Of a stretch of DNA of 52,137 bases, positions 1 through 11,625 are shown piece after piece. The stretch is from Pseudopyrenochaeta lycopersici (Eukaryota; Ascomycota; Dothideomycetes; Pleosporales; Pseudopyrenochaetaceae), in contig NHZP01000117.1 of NCBI GenBank assembly GCA_003313425.1, positions 1 to 52,137 of the forward strand, written 5' to 3'. Numbering within the stretch: the first letter of the stretch is position 1; the number at the start of each line of letters is the position of its first letter. The position numbers and the translations under genes were made by a program. Under the pieces are notes generated by a model. The model was not told the origin of the DNA and did not search any database. It was given only the letters and a program-made list of their open reading frames with translations.

Positions 1-606
1 AGTGTACCAGGTAAGCGGTTCTTGAAGCCGTGTCTTGATTTCGTCTTTGTGCATAAAGAAGCTTGACTGGAGGAGGTCTGGAACTTTATTGCGGCTTGCT
101 TTAACTATCTCGCGCGGCTACGTAGTTGACGGAAGCACTGAGCGCGTAAAACTCTGGACATTTGACTATGCTAAGCGGTAGTGAGTGCTTACTAATAAGT
201 TGTACCAGAGCCTCTAGAAACGCGGGCTTGTTGATTGTGTTGCTAAGGTATTTCTCCTCTGTAAGATTACGACCTTCTTGCTTCGCCTTCTGGCGGTCAA
301 CGAACCCAGGTAAGCCCGATATTGCTCTCTCTATTGCTCTTTTTTTAGCTGGTGTTGAGCATCGTCAATCCGTATATTATGCGGATAAAGGTGCGTTCGT
401 ATACGGTATGAAGCGGCACCCTTCCACTTACAAATCGAGCAATAGAACCATCGATGGCATGCTTATCCCTGGGCTCCTCCCTCCTTTGGTTCACGAGCTG
501 CGGCCCAGATATCTGTCAAAACACCCCAGGAGTACGTTTCTTGGTCCAGTTACTGTTCACCTCGCTCTTGGCCTCTGGAGGGTCATTTTCTATGGTAGCA
601 AGAGCT
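1..606. other. Unassigned DNA left of the TIR element
   Basis: No convincing intact gene. Positions about 3-150 (+) read as a short protein-like stretch broken by a TGA in a Trp-like context, as expected for a decayed transposon or gene. The 148-codon open frame at 162-608 has no recognisable motif and is not called as a gene. Confidence 0.3.
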
Positions 607-742
607 GACACTTAGTTAACGCCACCATCAAGTCTTGGCGATAAACCGTTGGTTTACCGGTAACCATCGGTTTTTTCAGACGATTGAATTGACCGAGTCT
701 TGGCGGTAAATTCAGTTCGGTTCAAATGGTAAACCGAACCGT
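607..742 (+). repeat. Left ~136-bp terminal inverted repeat
   Basis: Begins GACACTTAGTTAACGCC and ends AAACCGAACCGT. Contains two internal near-repeats of the motif AGTCTTGGCG(A/G)TAAA and a GGTTTACCGGTAACC-like palindrome. It matches the reverse complement of 6275-6411. Confidence 0.9.
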
Positions 743-995
743 AGTCATCATGTCGCAGGCCACGGCATCGCCTCGGAATCCAATAAGGATGAACTGCATT
801 AGTAATCTCGTCGTGGGGTTCCTGTAGATAAGCTAGGCCAGAGTGCTCGACACAATTATGATCATCAACACTGCATTTTATCATCCTACTAGAATGTATA
901 TTCCCCGCACACACAAAAGGGCGACAATAGATGAGAGAACAATGCTCGAAAAATGAAGATGCTAAGTTCCATTGCACCCTGAAGTAGGGTAGTTA

Positions 996-2638
996 CTAAT
1001 ACATATCATCGTACACTTTGACAATACCTCCTTGAACCCACGTATATATCGCCCCGTCCGCACCCAAGGTAGGGCTCTGGTAGTTATTGTTAAACAACGG
1101 CCCGGCCCCAGTGCGTACACGAAAGACAACCTCACCAGTTTCGTAATCAACAGCCGAGACATACCATACGTAAGAGCCATTACGACCTAGATCATGATCT
1201 TGGCTATACTGGTACAGGAGCCCAGAGGACGTGGACAGTGTCGGAATTCCAGTCGCCCGCAAATCAGCTGCCCACCGAACACCACACGAACCGCTCCGGG
1301 GATCGAGGTCAACGCGGGCGAAGCCAGGACCAGCGTTTGTAACGTTGTGGGCCGAACTATTGAGTGTTGTTGTCGCATTGAAGAAGTTGATTACGGGAGG
1401 TGCGTTGAACGAGTTCGTGACGATGACGCTGTAAGTCTCGCCGTTGAAGTGACTGCCGAGTGTGTTTTCGTTGGCACTGGCGTTGGGGCTGAATAAGGGT
1501 ACTTTGCAGACAAAGTTGCTGCTGTTGGATGAACCATTCGCTTGCCTGAAGAAAAGAAGGTTGATCTGCTCATTGGCATTGTCGGTAATGGCAACGTATT
1601 CGTTTCCCAGCAAACTTGGCGAAGAGCCGGACCCACGCGAGATGCCACCTAGTTTGATCCCGTCGCCGGCATCGTATTCTTCCTTATAGAGTATCCTGAT
1701 CCCTTCAGAGCAGGGCTCGAGTGCGTATAGATAGCCTACTGCATTTGGGTGGTCATTGTCGCCCGCAGGCCCAGTGTTGAGGTAGATGGTAGACCCGCTC
1801 ATGGCAATTCCATTCTCGATACTCGAGCCTGGGAGATCTATATGACGAATAACTCCGGCGGGTTCAATGTATCCGACTACAGCAGACGTACTAGCACTAC
1901 CTATTCCAGCCCCGGGGAAACCTCCTGTTGTAAACCAAAGGTTTCCACCCGCATCGTATGCCGAGTTGATGATCTGGCTGCTGTTTCCAACGACACTAGA
2001 TAGATCTATGTCTCGGGCTACTTGGAAATATGTTTCCTTGTCAGCGTCGATACGTTCAATCTCCAGAATGCGAGGGCCTAAGGCTGGTGTGACGTAGCGG
2101 CCGTAGTACATGGTGGAATAGGTGAAGAATGGGAACATGGGCGCTGAACCCTTTTCTGTGGGGCCTGTCCACGTTGCCATGACGTCGAATGTATCAGGAT
2201 CAAGTGCTACAATGCAAGTTGTAGTATCATTGCAGATGGCGCCAGCGGTGAGTCGGCCTTCGTCATCCCAGTAGAGAGGAGCGGGTTTGATGTGGGAAGT
2301 GGACGCGATTTGGATGGTTTCACCGAGTGGTCCGAGATAGTCATCGGAGCGAGTATTACCGGTGTCCCTATGATACGCCACGGTAAACGGATTATATTTG
2401 GTCTTCGGCCTTAAATGGTTGGCTTCTCTTGGACTACCAATGAATGGTTCTCTAAGAAGGGGCTGAAGTGATTCAATTGGTATCTGACTCCAGCCTCCAA
2501 GATTGGAAAGGCTGGAACCTCGCTTAGGACGTCAGCTATATCGGAGATCCTTTGCATTCATAGGTAGCTTACTGCTAGCACTAATGGTAGAAGCAGAATC
2601 GAGGCTAAATGGTCGAGACATCTATCGAAACGAATCAT
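996..2638 (-). CDS. Secreted beta-propeller (quinoprotein-like) protein
   Basis: Two-exon model: ATG at 2638, exon 1 2638-2573, intron 2523-2572 (50 bp, GTAAGC..AAG with CTGAC branch site), exon 2 2522-996, giving 530 residues in frame. The first 22 residues are a hydrophobic signal peptide (core ILLLPLVLA), so the protein should be secreted. The body has repeated Gly/Asp/Asn-rich strands such as GNLWFTTGG, VGYLYALEP and GAIYTWVQGG, typical of a PQQ-type or SMP-30-like beta-propeller, with many N-glycosylation sequons. No catalytic residues can be assigned. It lies inside the TIR pair and faces the esterase tail to head on the opposite strand. The exact family is uncertain; an enzyme such as a secreted dehydrogenase or lactonase-like propeller is possible. 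Confidence 0.75.
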
Positions 2639-3719
2639 CGTAGCTACGGTACTTTCAGTAAATTGAGGGGAAACGACATAAATCAAGGGATTGAATCTAT
2701 TGATATTGAGACATTGGCTTCCTTTAATTATATGTCAACCTAACAAGATAAGAAGCCATAAGTGTGTACCATGTAAACCCCGTCCCGGAACCGGATATGG
2801 AAGTTCCACTCGGCCCGACTCCTCTGCCTCTTTCGTGGCTTCTTAAAACCGACCCTCCGACAAGAGTCCATAACCCGAATGGGAAGTATTTCGAAGCATC
2901 AGAAGATCGGAACCGGTCGGATGGATGACGTACGCAATAGACGAGAGGCTATGGCTTACTGCTAACATCGACACTTTGGCATTCCCCCTATTCTGCGAAG
3001 CTCTGGCGTGGAATCTTATCTCAAAAGTATCCGATGACGGAGGAAGCTATTTCCGCTGCCGTTTCCATGACGCTCAGGTCACCTGTTTGCTACGTACAGA
3101 TGCTTTTCGTAATTTCAGGTTTACTAGGAAATGCATGAAAGGCACCTTGCAACGCTAGAACGACCTGGTGACCAGAAAATCTTGGATAGAACGGGAATAC
3201 AAGTCTAAAGAAGGAGTGATTCTACTGCGCAACAGTGAGTTGGTCGTTGCCCGACTGCGTGGGTACGTGAGTGAGCCATTGCTCCAACCACCCGAGTTTC
3301 ATAAATTCCCAGGTCCTCTCATTTCCGCTCCGGCTGCAGATCGTTGGCATAATCACATTAGCAACTTTCCCAGTTGCAAAGCTAAGATCAGTTCAATATA
3401 GGGTGTCACTCGCTTACGCAACCAACCGGCTCATGCAACACCAACTTTAACACAAGCCCTGTCTGTCTTGCCAGCGTGTGGCACGAAGGTAATTCGTCCG
3501 TATGAATTCGTCCATGGGACTTCGTTCCTTGTGCCACGTGGACATTATTCCTTTAGCCTCGCCGCCAAATGCACGTTTTCATTAGCGGGTGTATGCTGTC
3601 GGAAACAAGGGGAACTCCTAGAAGTTGCGGAAAGTGGATGGCGTATAATAAGTCAGTCCTCTCAACGATTCCAGGGCAGCTGCCAATGTTGCGCATAACG
3701 GAGGCTGCTACTTGTTAAT
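2639..3719. promoter_or_regulatory. Divergent intergenic region
   Basis: About 1.1 kb between the starts of the beta-propeller gene (minus) and the carboxylesterase gene (plus). It must hold both promoters. Short open frames here lack any motif and are not called. No clear TATA box was identified. Confidence 0.4.
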
Positions 3720-6034
3720 ATGGTTTATCGCTGGATGTGTCCCACCACAGCCATCTTGCTCTTCCTTTCTGCCTGTACTATACAGGCCATCCCAACAACC
3801 AAGTCAGTCGGGTCCGATTTGAGAATTGTTCTGCACAATGACCTATACAGTAATATCGTTCTCATCTCCCATGTACAACCCCTGGCAGCTGACAAGAACA
3901 GGCAACTCCAGCAAGCGGCGGGATGCAGTAGTTGTCCTGGGCTCACCGCAAACCGAAGCCGACGCGCAAAAGGGCTGTGCTGTTCTTGGGGAGGAGCTAT
4001 GGACCCTCCCAAAAGAAAAGCCTGAAGATATCTTGAAGAGTCTTGGTTATCCTGATAAGAATGCGTCAAGTTTGTACTGGATTGGGCGGGGTTCCCACTC
4101 ACACTGCACTGCAGTCACGCTAGATGGAGTAGCTCGTGCAGTGAGCTGCAACGCGAAATTGCCGGCCCTCTGTACCCAGTTGGCAGCACTGTCTTCACCA
4201 TCATATGCGAATACATCTGCTAGGTGGCAAACTACAGTGGCCACTGGAAAGCAGCAGATAACTGGGTATGCGGCTGTCTGAATTTTACATGCCCGCGCTA
4301 TTCCCAGCAATGGCATAGATTGAGAACTCCAACTAACGTCCCGCAGCTACCGCGACAAGCTTTCGTTCCGCTTCCAAGGCATCCGCTATGCGCCCATGCC
4401 AGATCGCTTCGCATATTCGACGCTCTATCAAGGCGAAGGCAGCAGCTCCGCGCTCTCCTTCGGCCCGCAATGCATTCAAGGCGGTTGCACCGAGGAGACA
4501 TGCAGCGAAGACTGTCTATTCCTCAACATCTGGACACCATATCTTCCTGAATCGGGTAGAGTCTCTTCGAAGTCCACATTGAAGCCGGTCATGTTCTGGA
4601 TCCACGGAGGTGCTTTCATCCTGGGCGCAGGTTCAGATAGTACCTTTGACGGAGGAAATATGGCTTCCCGAGGTGACGTAGTAGTTGTAACTATCAACTA
4701 CAGGCTGTCAACTCTGGGATTCTTGGCACTTGACGATGGCAAGACTAACGGAAACTACGGTATTGCAGACCAGATTGTTGCACTCGAGTGGGTGCAAGCT
4801 CATATCAGGGATTTTGGTGGCGACCCCGAACGCGTCACGATCTTTGGGCAGAGCGCTGGGGCTGCCTCCGTTAGGGCGTTATTGGCCTCTCCAAAAGCAA
4901 TCGGAAAGTATGCGGCGGCGGTTCCCATGAGTAATCTGGCCGGTTCAAACTCCGCCAAGACATATTCGTTCTGGTACACCATCCCGGAGGAAGTGGCTCT
5001 TGCCGCAAAGGGTATTTTGGATGCTACTGGCTGTCTGGATGCACCATCGCACGTGAACTGCCTAAGGGCGTATGACCCTCTCAAGCTGATCGCTCTCAAC
5101 ACCGTAGCCAGGTGAGTTTTAAATGTAGCCCCACATAGATTCAACAGCTTAGTATTCATCAGCTACATTGTCGTCGATGGCTCCATAATTACAACTAGAC
5201 AACTTGAACTAAATGGTAGCGGGCCGGTGGCCCCTGTCCCTGTATTTACAGGCTTCATGCGAGATGACGGTAAGTTTATTATACGCACTAGCGCACTACA
5301 TTGTTTCCGCTGAAAGACATTCTAAACCAACCTTGTCAGGCAACACATTCATCAGCTACCCTAGGACCACCAACCTCACCGCGGCTATAATCGCCAATTC
5401 GTTCGACCCGTCCCCAATCTTCTCTTCTAACGCTTTTCCTCTCCCGTCCGGCCGCAATGCAACTCTCAACGTGTTCAACGTCACAGTCCGCGTGGCGACA
5501 GACGCTGAATTCCGCTGTCTCGGTCAAGCAGCCGCCTATACGGCGTCCAAACACGCTACCTTTCCAGCCACGTACCTCTACGAGTTTGACCGCTCGTACC
5601 AGGGTCCGTTCTGGGATCCCAACGCGCCCACCTGCGAACCGCCGCGCTCAGCAGCGCACCCGCTCGGAGACCCGACGTCAGACGAGTACTTCCGGTGCCA
5701 CTCGGGAGAACTGTTCTACGTCTTTGGGAATCTGATGAGGCAGGGGTTCCCTGAGAGGGACAAGTGGGATGTCGCGTTCAGCCAGTATGTACTGGATACT
5801 TGGACGGCGTTTGCGTGGCGGCATAGTCCGAATCCGGACTTGAGGCTTTTGTCGTCGAGGGGCTATGAAAACACAACGAAGGCAGTGATGGGTTTGGGGG
5901 AGTGGGAGAAGGTGAATTGGCAGCGGCCGAGCCTAAGACAGTTGAGGGCGCCGAAGAGTAAAGATGTGAGATTTACGGAGGGAAAACAGTGCGAGGCACT
6001 TGGCTTCCCTGTCGATTATTACGAAAAGCAATGA
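3720..6034 (+). CDS. Secreted type-B carboxylesterase (alpha/beta hydrolase)
   Basis: Five exons join in frame: 3720-3849, 3902-4265, 4347-5111, 5163-5269, 5340-6034, giving 686 residues. Introns are 51-81 bp with GT..AG ends. The start gives a signal peptide (core AILLFLSACTIQA). Catalytic features are the oxyanion motif HGGAF (about residues 251-255), nucleophile Ser334 in GQSAGA, and a His in CHSGELFYVFG (codon 5699-5701) at the usual position. The N-terminal ~165 residues upstream of the GYRDKLSFRFQGIRYA segment are the Cys-containing extension seen in fungal members. It would hydrolyse carboxylic esters or lipids outside the cell. All frames are open, so it looks functional. It lies within the 607-6411 TIR pair. 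Substrate cannot be told from sequence. Confidence 0.88.
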
Positions 6035-6046
6035 GACCAGAGTTGC

Positions 6047-6130
6047 TATCAATCAATCCAATCAATCTCGTTGTCATGGATTGATTGATTGTTAGCAAAT
6101 CGTCTCACGGATTGATTGGATTGATTGATA
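6047..6130. repeat. Perfect 20-bp inverted repeat after the esterase stop
   Basis: 6047-6066 is the exact reverse complement of 6111-6130, separated by 44 bp that also contain TTGATTGATTG. It starts 12 bp after the esterase stop codon. It could fold as a 3'-UTR hairpin or be a tiny foldback element. Confidence 0.8.
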
Positions 6131-6274
6131 GGATTTTTAACGAAGGACGGATTGATTAGTAAGCCAATCGTACTCCTTTAAATAGTTGCTAATTTGGCAA
6201 AATGTAAGCTCTTCAGCTGGATAAGGCGTTGACCAAAGTTCAGGCCTCTTGGACGGTCGGAGCCAGTGATCTCA

Positions 6275-6411
6275 ACGGTTCGGTTTACCATTTGAACCGA
6301 ACTGAATTTACCGCCAAGACTCGGTTCAATTCAATCGTCTGAAAAAACCGATGGTTACCGGTAAACCAACGGTTTATCGCCAAGACTTGATGGTGGCGTT
6401 AACTAAGTGTC
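6275..6411 (-). repeat. Right ~137-bp terminal inverted repeat
   Basis: Reverse complement matches 607-742 over its full length with one extra A near the middle. The outer end is TAAGTGTC. Confidence 0.9.
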
Positions 6412-6484
6412 GCAGGCCAGATCCACCTGGTGGAAGCTCATTGGCTCAGGAATCAATTATCACATGATAGCTGTCGCGAGGGAC

Positions 6485-6491
6485 ATAAAAG
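6485..6491 (+). promoter_or_regulatory. TATA-like box for the F-box gene
   Basis: ATAAAAG followed by a CT/CA-rich stretch, about 150 bp upstream of the proposed ATG at 6637. Weak evidence from position and composition only. Confidence 0.3.
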
Positions 6492-6636
6492 CACCTCTCC
6501 TCACTATAGCACAAAAAAGAGACGATCTCACATCTACATACATACAATACACACACAGTTACAATGCATTCTTCTCATTTTCTTCACCCATTTTCACTGT
6601 TCGTTTTAACACACACGTCCAGTGCGACATGAGGTC

Positions 6637-7296
6637 ATGATGCCAAGAAGTGAGCATACCTCATGTAAGAACCATTCGCGAAGCAACAGCCCATCGCGCA
6701 AAGTCTCCATGCCTCAGAGGTATTGTCACGATGTTGAGTTGGAAGCCATTCGTCGTTCCTCATATCGTACGCCCAAAAATGCTACCTAGTCGTTCCCACT
6801 ATTCGCTGATTGATTCTAGTCCTTCATAGAGCCGGCGTTCTCGCACACCGCCCTTCTCCGCCTCCCCGCCGAGCTTCTTCTCCTGATCTTCTACCACGCA
6901 AACCCGCCGGATAAAATTTACCTCGCGCTCTCGTGTCGACGCCTCCTGCAAGTTTCTGCACTTGCATCCATAAAGGTCCCCTTCCTACCTCGACGTTCAA
7001 CTACACATTCTGCCCGAAGCGTAGAGACGTTGATTAGGCGCATTAAACCAGTAAACGCGCGTGGAAAACCGGACAAGCGCTGGGCACTCTGTGTTGACTG
7101 TATGCGGTACCGTCCCACCAGGAAGAGTTATTGGAATAGAAGAATAGGGGATTGGGGCCATAAGGACGCTTGGGACCGTACTGTAAGGTGCTGGAATGCG
7201 AGATGTTCTCTACAATGCCCACAGTGTTGGCAAGAGGAGTGGGAACACATTGATATCCCGACTCGCCGTACACAAGCATCAACCAGCTGTCCTTAG
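6637..7296 (+). CDS. F-box protein, one intron
   Basis: Exon 1 6637-6766, intron 6767-6829 (GTACGC..CATAG, with a CTGAT branch site), exon 2 6830-7296; the join is in frame and gives about 198 residues. An F-box-like segment beginning LRLPAELLLLIFYHA lies after a Ser/Arg-rich N-terminus. A Cys-rich segment follows (WALCVDCMRYRPTRKSYW, then CSLQCPQCW), which is common in fungal F-box proteins of this type. Such proteins usually recruit substrates to SCF ubiquitin ligases, but the partner is unknown. Two ATGs (6637 and 6640) are adjacent. The gene ends soon after the Cys-rich part; it may be short or 3'-truncated. Confidence 0.7.
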
Positions 7297-7884
7297 CCTC
7301 TAGGGATAGCAGAACTAGCAAGCTGCTGTAGTACTGATATCGGCATCGGTAGACTGCGTAGCCTCGTGGCACCTAAAACCATGCCTCAGGTCAGACGTGG
7401 ACCATAGAGGCCCATGGAAGTGTCTGTCGTTAGTAATCTTGCCGCAGCCTTTGTAGATATGCTAGGCAAGCTGCTTAGCACGACAGGCTGTACGATAACA
7501 TTACTTCTCGTTAGGCTAGATTTACCGTCATCCGCAGCACACAAAAGTGCGGTATTCACTTATCACCCATTGCTGCGCTCCCTCGCTGAACATATGATTT
7601 ATTCGATGCTGTAAGCGTGGTACCACCTGCGTAGCTACCATCTGTGCGGTCTTTTTTTCTCGTATGTGTCTCAGCCTAAGATCAACCCTTACTCCGGCAC
7701 AACTTACAGAAGTTGTCCCACAAGCAGCGAGAACGTCGGAACTAAATCCTACGCACAATGGTTCAGTTCCCTTATTGTATGCCTCGTACGCGCCATTGTC
7801 ATTCCAGCACCTCCCCTGCTCTGAGGTTTATAGTCCCCATTCTCTAGCCATACTTTTGTAATTGCAGCTGACTACAATGCCTAG
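7297..7884. other. No clear gene; possible decayed exons
   Basis: Between the F-box gene and the membrane-protein exon. Open frames (for example 7414-7614) have no recognisable motif. The end of this stretch (CTGAC..CCTAG at 7869-7884) looks like the 3' end of an intron for the next exon, so earlier exons of that gene may have lain here. Confidence 0.3.
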
Positions 7885-8391
7885 GTCAAAAGGATTGCAC
7901 CGAAGTGGATTATCATAGATCGTAAGGACCTACCGAACGACCCTGAATATCCTGAATATGTATATGATCCTCGACCACCAAACGCAACGAACTCTCCTAT
8001 ATCCCGCCACGAGTTTTCCATGCATCTCAATGCCTGTGAGCATCCATGTCGTTGGTCATTCCTTCTTGAGTGCATGCCACAGCTAGATACTTTAAGTGCC
8101 ATAGCCGGTATTCCAAAGAAACGCAATACATTCGATACAACATCTACTAACCCTATGGATGTCTATGCCTGGGGTCTTGAGGCGAAACACTTGATTTTGG
8201 CCGCTTATGTGGTGATTTATCATTTCGTCATATTTCTTTTACCGTTCGGCTTCTTTGGATGGTGGATTAGCAAACACCCGGATGATTTACAGGGGGCCTC
8301 CGTTCCTGTTACATTGATCCTCGGGCTTCTCTCTCTATTCTGGGGTTCGAGTGGTATATTAACGCAAGGACGGCGCTTAGCAGATGATTAA
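7885..8391 (+). pseudogene. 3' exon of a conserved fungal membrane protein (5' part missing)
   Basis: Open frame of 168 codons starting directly after a good intron acceptor (CTGACTACAATGCCTAG). The reading frame has a Pro-rich segment (YVYDPRPPNA), then two hydrophobic segments (around HLILAAYVVIYHFVIFLLPFG and VPVTLILGLLSLFWGSSGIL) separated by WWISKHPDDLQGASVP. This arrangement is typical of the C-terminus of a widespread uncharacterised fungal protein family; the HPDDLQ(N/G)A motif between the helices is characteristic from memory. No N-terminal exon with a start codon can be identified upstream, so it is probably truncated. Function unknown. Confidence 0.5.
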
Positions 8392-8689
8392 TTCTGCATT
8401 CCTGGTGCATAGCCAAATGTATATCCCAACTCGCAAAACTAAGCCAGTTTTAGAAAGCCGTATCGGAATTCAACTTGCACGTGAAATTATAATAGGTTGT
8501 ACCCTATCCCAGGGCCTAAACTACACTCAGTCCTTACCCAGGGCTTTAACGACACTCAGTCCTACCTCCAGGTGAAACACACGTAACGGGCTTGACCCCA
8601 GATTTTGCGCAGGAACAGCCTGCTCGCATTCCTGCTTCGAGTCTTAGACCATAACGTACCCCTTTCTGCCGCCCGTCTAGGCTTAGCTC
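8392..8689. other. Non-coding, no feature recognised
   Basis: About 300 bp with an imperfect direct repeat around 8501-8572 (CC(C)AGGGCNTAAACNACACTCAGTCCT). Nothing else recognised. Confidence 0.4.
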
Positions 8690-9063
8690 GGACTTAGCGC
8701 TATGAGAAGGCTCCCAATTGGGATACTATGTCCTCAATGCTCAGTCACATCATAATTGCTGCTTACGCTCATCACCCACATCTACGTCTCCAGCACAAAG
8801 GCAAGGCCGAGTACCCGCCTAGCCACACGGCGACGGAGGACTTGTGGAAGACCCATAGGTGCTTAAGCTGAAGTCTGTTAGGGGCATGCTAAGCAGGAAA
8901 GGGGCGATGTAACACTTTGGAAGTTTTCCAGGCTCCTGCGTCCAAATCCTCAAGAACCCGAAGATAAGGACAAATCTGAGTACGAAAGTGAACCTGAGGA
9001 GCAGAGGAACAGAGACCTATGTGACGGATAGACAATGCCAGCTTTATACTCGACGATCTGGAC
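8690..9063 (+). pseudogene. Left fragment of an unknown coding relic split by hAT-1
   Basis: A protein-like frame runs from about 8697 (start YEKAPNWDTMSSML) and another from about 8890 to 9033 (acidic segment PQEPEDKDKSEYESEPEEQ), then a TAG. Following that TAG the frame continues across the hAT-1 insertion site (9056-9063) into 15149-15388. The stops and small frame breaks indicate that the gene was already decayed or contains unrecognised introns. Family not recognised. Confidence 0.35.
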
Positions 9064-9222
9064 CAGTGCTCTCAAGAATATATGAATGCATATATTCATA
9101 CTTTTTTAGGCTTATGAATATATTCATTCATCCGTGCTCCATCATGAATGAATGAATATAATATTCGAATATCGTTCTTGGCAGTATCTTGGCATGGTGT
9201 TGAGGTGTGCGAAAGCCTTGCC

Positions 9223-11625
9223 CTACTCTATCTCAGCGCCTTCCATCTCGATATCCTCACCACATTTCTGCCCTCCTTCCTGCTGTAGTTCCTGCCGTGG
9301 TTCCTGCTGAAGAAACTCTGCCCGCCAACTATCTACAAGCCCACTTTTCAGCCACGACTTCAAGCACTCTCCTCTCTCAATATTCTCAGCGCCCAGGCAA
9401 TAGCGCTCCCATGAGATTGTACGGCGTGCCCCTGAAAAGATACGCTCCGGTTCAGCTGACATAGGCGGAATTGAGAGGATGTCTACTGCCATACGATAAA
9501 GGCAAGGATAGGCCAATTGATTGGCTGGAATCAACCACCAGTTGAGCGCAGTAGTGCCCTTTGGAAGGTTAATTGGTGTATCATTGATAAACTGTTCTAG
9601 TTCATCTTTGATCTCGTTTAAGACGTGCTGGCTACGATCCCATGCATCAAATGCATCTGGTTCACGTACTTCCACATCACGATCTTGAATGTCCACCTTG
9701 TATCGGTCCTTGTAGCGTGCCTCCCAGAGAATCGTAACGTTCCTGATAATAGGCGTTACCCAGGACCTATCCCAGTTGCGATTGATATATGCTTTCCTTC
9801 GGTGAGGCGCAAGGAGGAGGGCTGCACTATAGGCAGTAACACTATCAGTTTTGAGATAGTATTTATCAAACGCATGCCAGCTAACAGGTATGCAGTCGAG
9901 TAGCTTTGAATTGCCAGCGTATCGAGCCTACCAGAAGAGTGTTAGCATATATAGAGTATAGATTTGGGGTAAACAATATATACCTCAGATGCTTTAAAAT
10001 GATGCACTAGGAAGTCCATTGTATATAACACTTGATCAAGTGTTGAGTTATCACCCTCCGTCTCCTTAGTAACTCGATCAAAAGGTTGTAGGAAATCGCG
10101 TGCATCAGCAAGAGCCTTCCAGTCAGCAGGATTAAGAAGATCCTCGTGGTCGAATTCACTATAGAAGTCTTCTTGATATTGAGTTATTGCAGCGCGTAAT
10201 TGCAGCCCTACAATAATCATTCTATACCAAGAGTTCCAGCGTGTCTCATTATCCATTGGAATTGAACGTAGAGCTATTGCAACAAAGTGATGATACCGTT
10301 GATTTGATCCATGAATATGGGCAACAACGTTATGAAGTTTTCCGGCAGGGCCAACACTACGATAGGTGAACTTGCTAGCCTAGTAGTAAGCTATTAGCAT
10401 AAGCATGCATAGGAAAGATAGGAAAGTTATTTACCTTGCCTCTTTTAAACTTCTTAGCAAGAAGTTCTTCAATCTTGGCCTCAGCAAGTTCAGTATCGCA
10501 TTCAAGGGCAGCACGTGCATCCTTAAAGGCCTTATCAACAGCTTCTTTATCCTCGCAAAAAAAGAAGGCCTGCGCTGCAAGATTGAGGACATGGCCATGG
10601 CAGCGAATTCGATGTTGTAGAGGATCAAATTGGACACTAAAGTCCAACCCTTGAAGCTTTGTAGCTAAGTGACGAAGAAGTTTATCGTTACTGCCGTGAT
10701 TATCGCCCACAATATAGCCAATTCTTCCTGCAATATTGTAGTCCTGAAGTACGCGCCAAAGTGCCTCCGCTTGCTCATCACCACCATGCTTCCCTAGTAG
10801 ACAAGGCAGGGCAATTAAGGCCTTCCGAAGTATAGAGGAATTGTCGACAAAGTGAGCCACGATTGCGAGGAAGGATTTCCTATTTGGCGAGGACCAGACA
10901 TCAACGGCAAGGTGGATAATAGAAAGAGACTCTTGGAGCTTCGTCTTGAGAACCGCTTTATCTAGTATATACGAGCGTTCGATGATAGAGGGGATAGAGG
11001 ATCCGGAGTTAACTAAGGCATTTTCGCAGGTATAGTTTACTGAAAGGAGGAGCGCTCGTAGCTCTGGCCATGTAGCTGCCTCGTATGGTAGATTGCGCAT
11101 AACGATTAGCTGCGCAAGAGCTTCCTGAACAACTGGCTTACTGACGCATTCTCGAAGGATCTGTTCCTTCCTCTCTTTAAGCTTCTCGGTCTGCTGAACG
11201 TGCTGTTTTTGAAACAAAAATTTCAATCGTGCCTTTGTATCCTTCTTGACTGTCGGCTCGGCCTCCTGAACAACAAGCTGGTGCTTATTAAGAAGGTGTA
11301 GTCGGATATTGCTTGTGATTGTATCCCTCCAGTACGGACACTCTTTACAATAAAAGTATCTCCTTCCATTCCTCCCGTTTGCTTCCTCGTTGTCTCTTGG
11401 TGCACGCGCAAAAGCCCAGGTGTTTTTAGCCCTAATCTTGTGTGGTTTGCGTCCGGGGGGTATAGCAGGGAATGCAGCAGAAGGCGTAGAGGCTTGGGAG
11501 GAGGATGAGATGGAATCAGTCTCAAAGTCGTCAAATTGAGCGCTATCAAGCCCAGACAATTCTGTCTGGCTGTCCCAGGCAAGAGAAGCGGTGTCGGCAA
11601 TGAACAGAGTATTTGGTGCAGCCAT
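9223..11625 (-). CDS. hAT-1 transposase
   Basis: Three exons on the minus strand, 11625-10435, 10379-9984 and 9927-9223, with introns of 55 and 56 bp. All joins keep the frame and give 763 residues. The N-terminal BED-type zinc finger has Cys pair YFYCKECPYW and downstream His pair HLLNKH. The RNase H-like core follows: LAVDVWSSPNRKSFLAI (first Asp region), GYIVGDNHGSND, RRIRCHGHVLNL, and DNETRWNSWY. The C-terminal hAT dimerisation domain has YRMAVDILSIPPMSAEPERIFSGARR. It should bind element ends and carry out cut-and-paste transposition in the nucleus. No internal stop or frameshift is seen, so it may be active, although the insertion of hAT-2 and the LTR upstream of its start probably disturbs its promoter and 5' end. 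Confidence 0.9.

Larger units (their letters stand above)
607..6411. mobile_element. Candidate gene-carrying TIR element (non-autonomous)
   Basis: Two nearly identical ~136-bp sequences lie in inverted orientation at 607-742 and 6275-6411, differing by one inserted base. Between them are 5.5 kb holding a complete secreted beta-propeller gene and a complete carboxylesterase gene but no transposase. Long TIRs with internal sub-repeats resemble Mutator-like (MULE) ends, which can capture host genes. The flanking 9-mers (598-606 and 6412-6420) share only the beginning GCA and scattered bases, so no clear target-site duplication is seen. The alternative is that two separate copies of a short repeat landed in opposite orientation around ordinary host genes. 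Confidence 0.5.

Noticed and set aside
162..608. 148-codon open frame at the left end
   Set aside because: No domain, odd composition, overlaps the left TIR, and neighbouring sequence looks decayed.
607..742. Treating the 136-bp repeat as a MITE by itself
   Set aside because: Its two ends are not inverted copies of each other and no TSD flanks either copy, so a pair of TIRs of a larger element fits better, though not proven.
3725..4102. 125-codon minus-strand frame under the esterase first exons
   Set aside because: Shadow of the esterase coding strand; the plus-strand exons carry recognisable motifs and splice sites.
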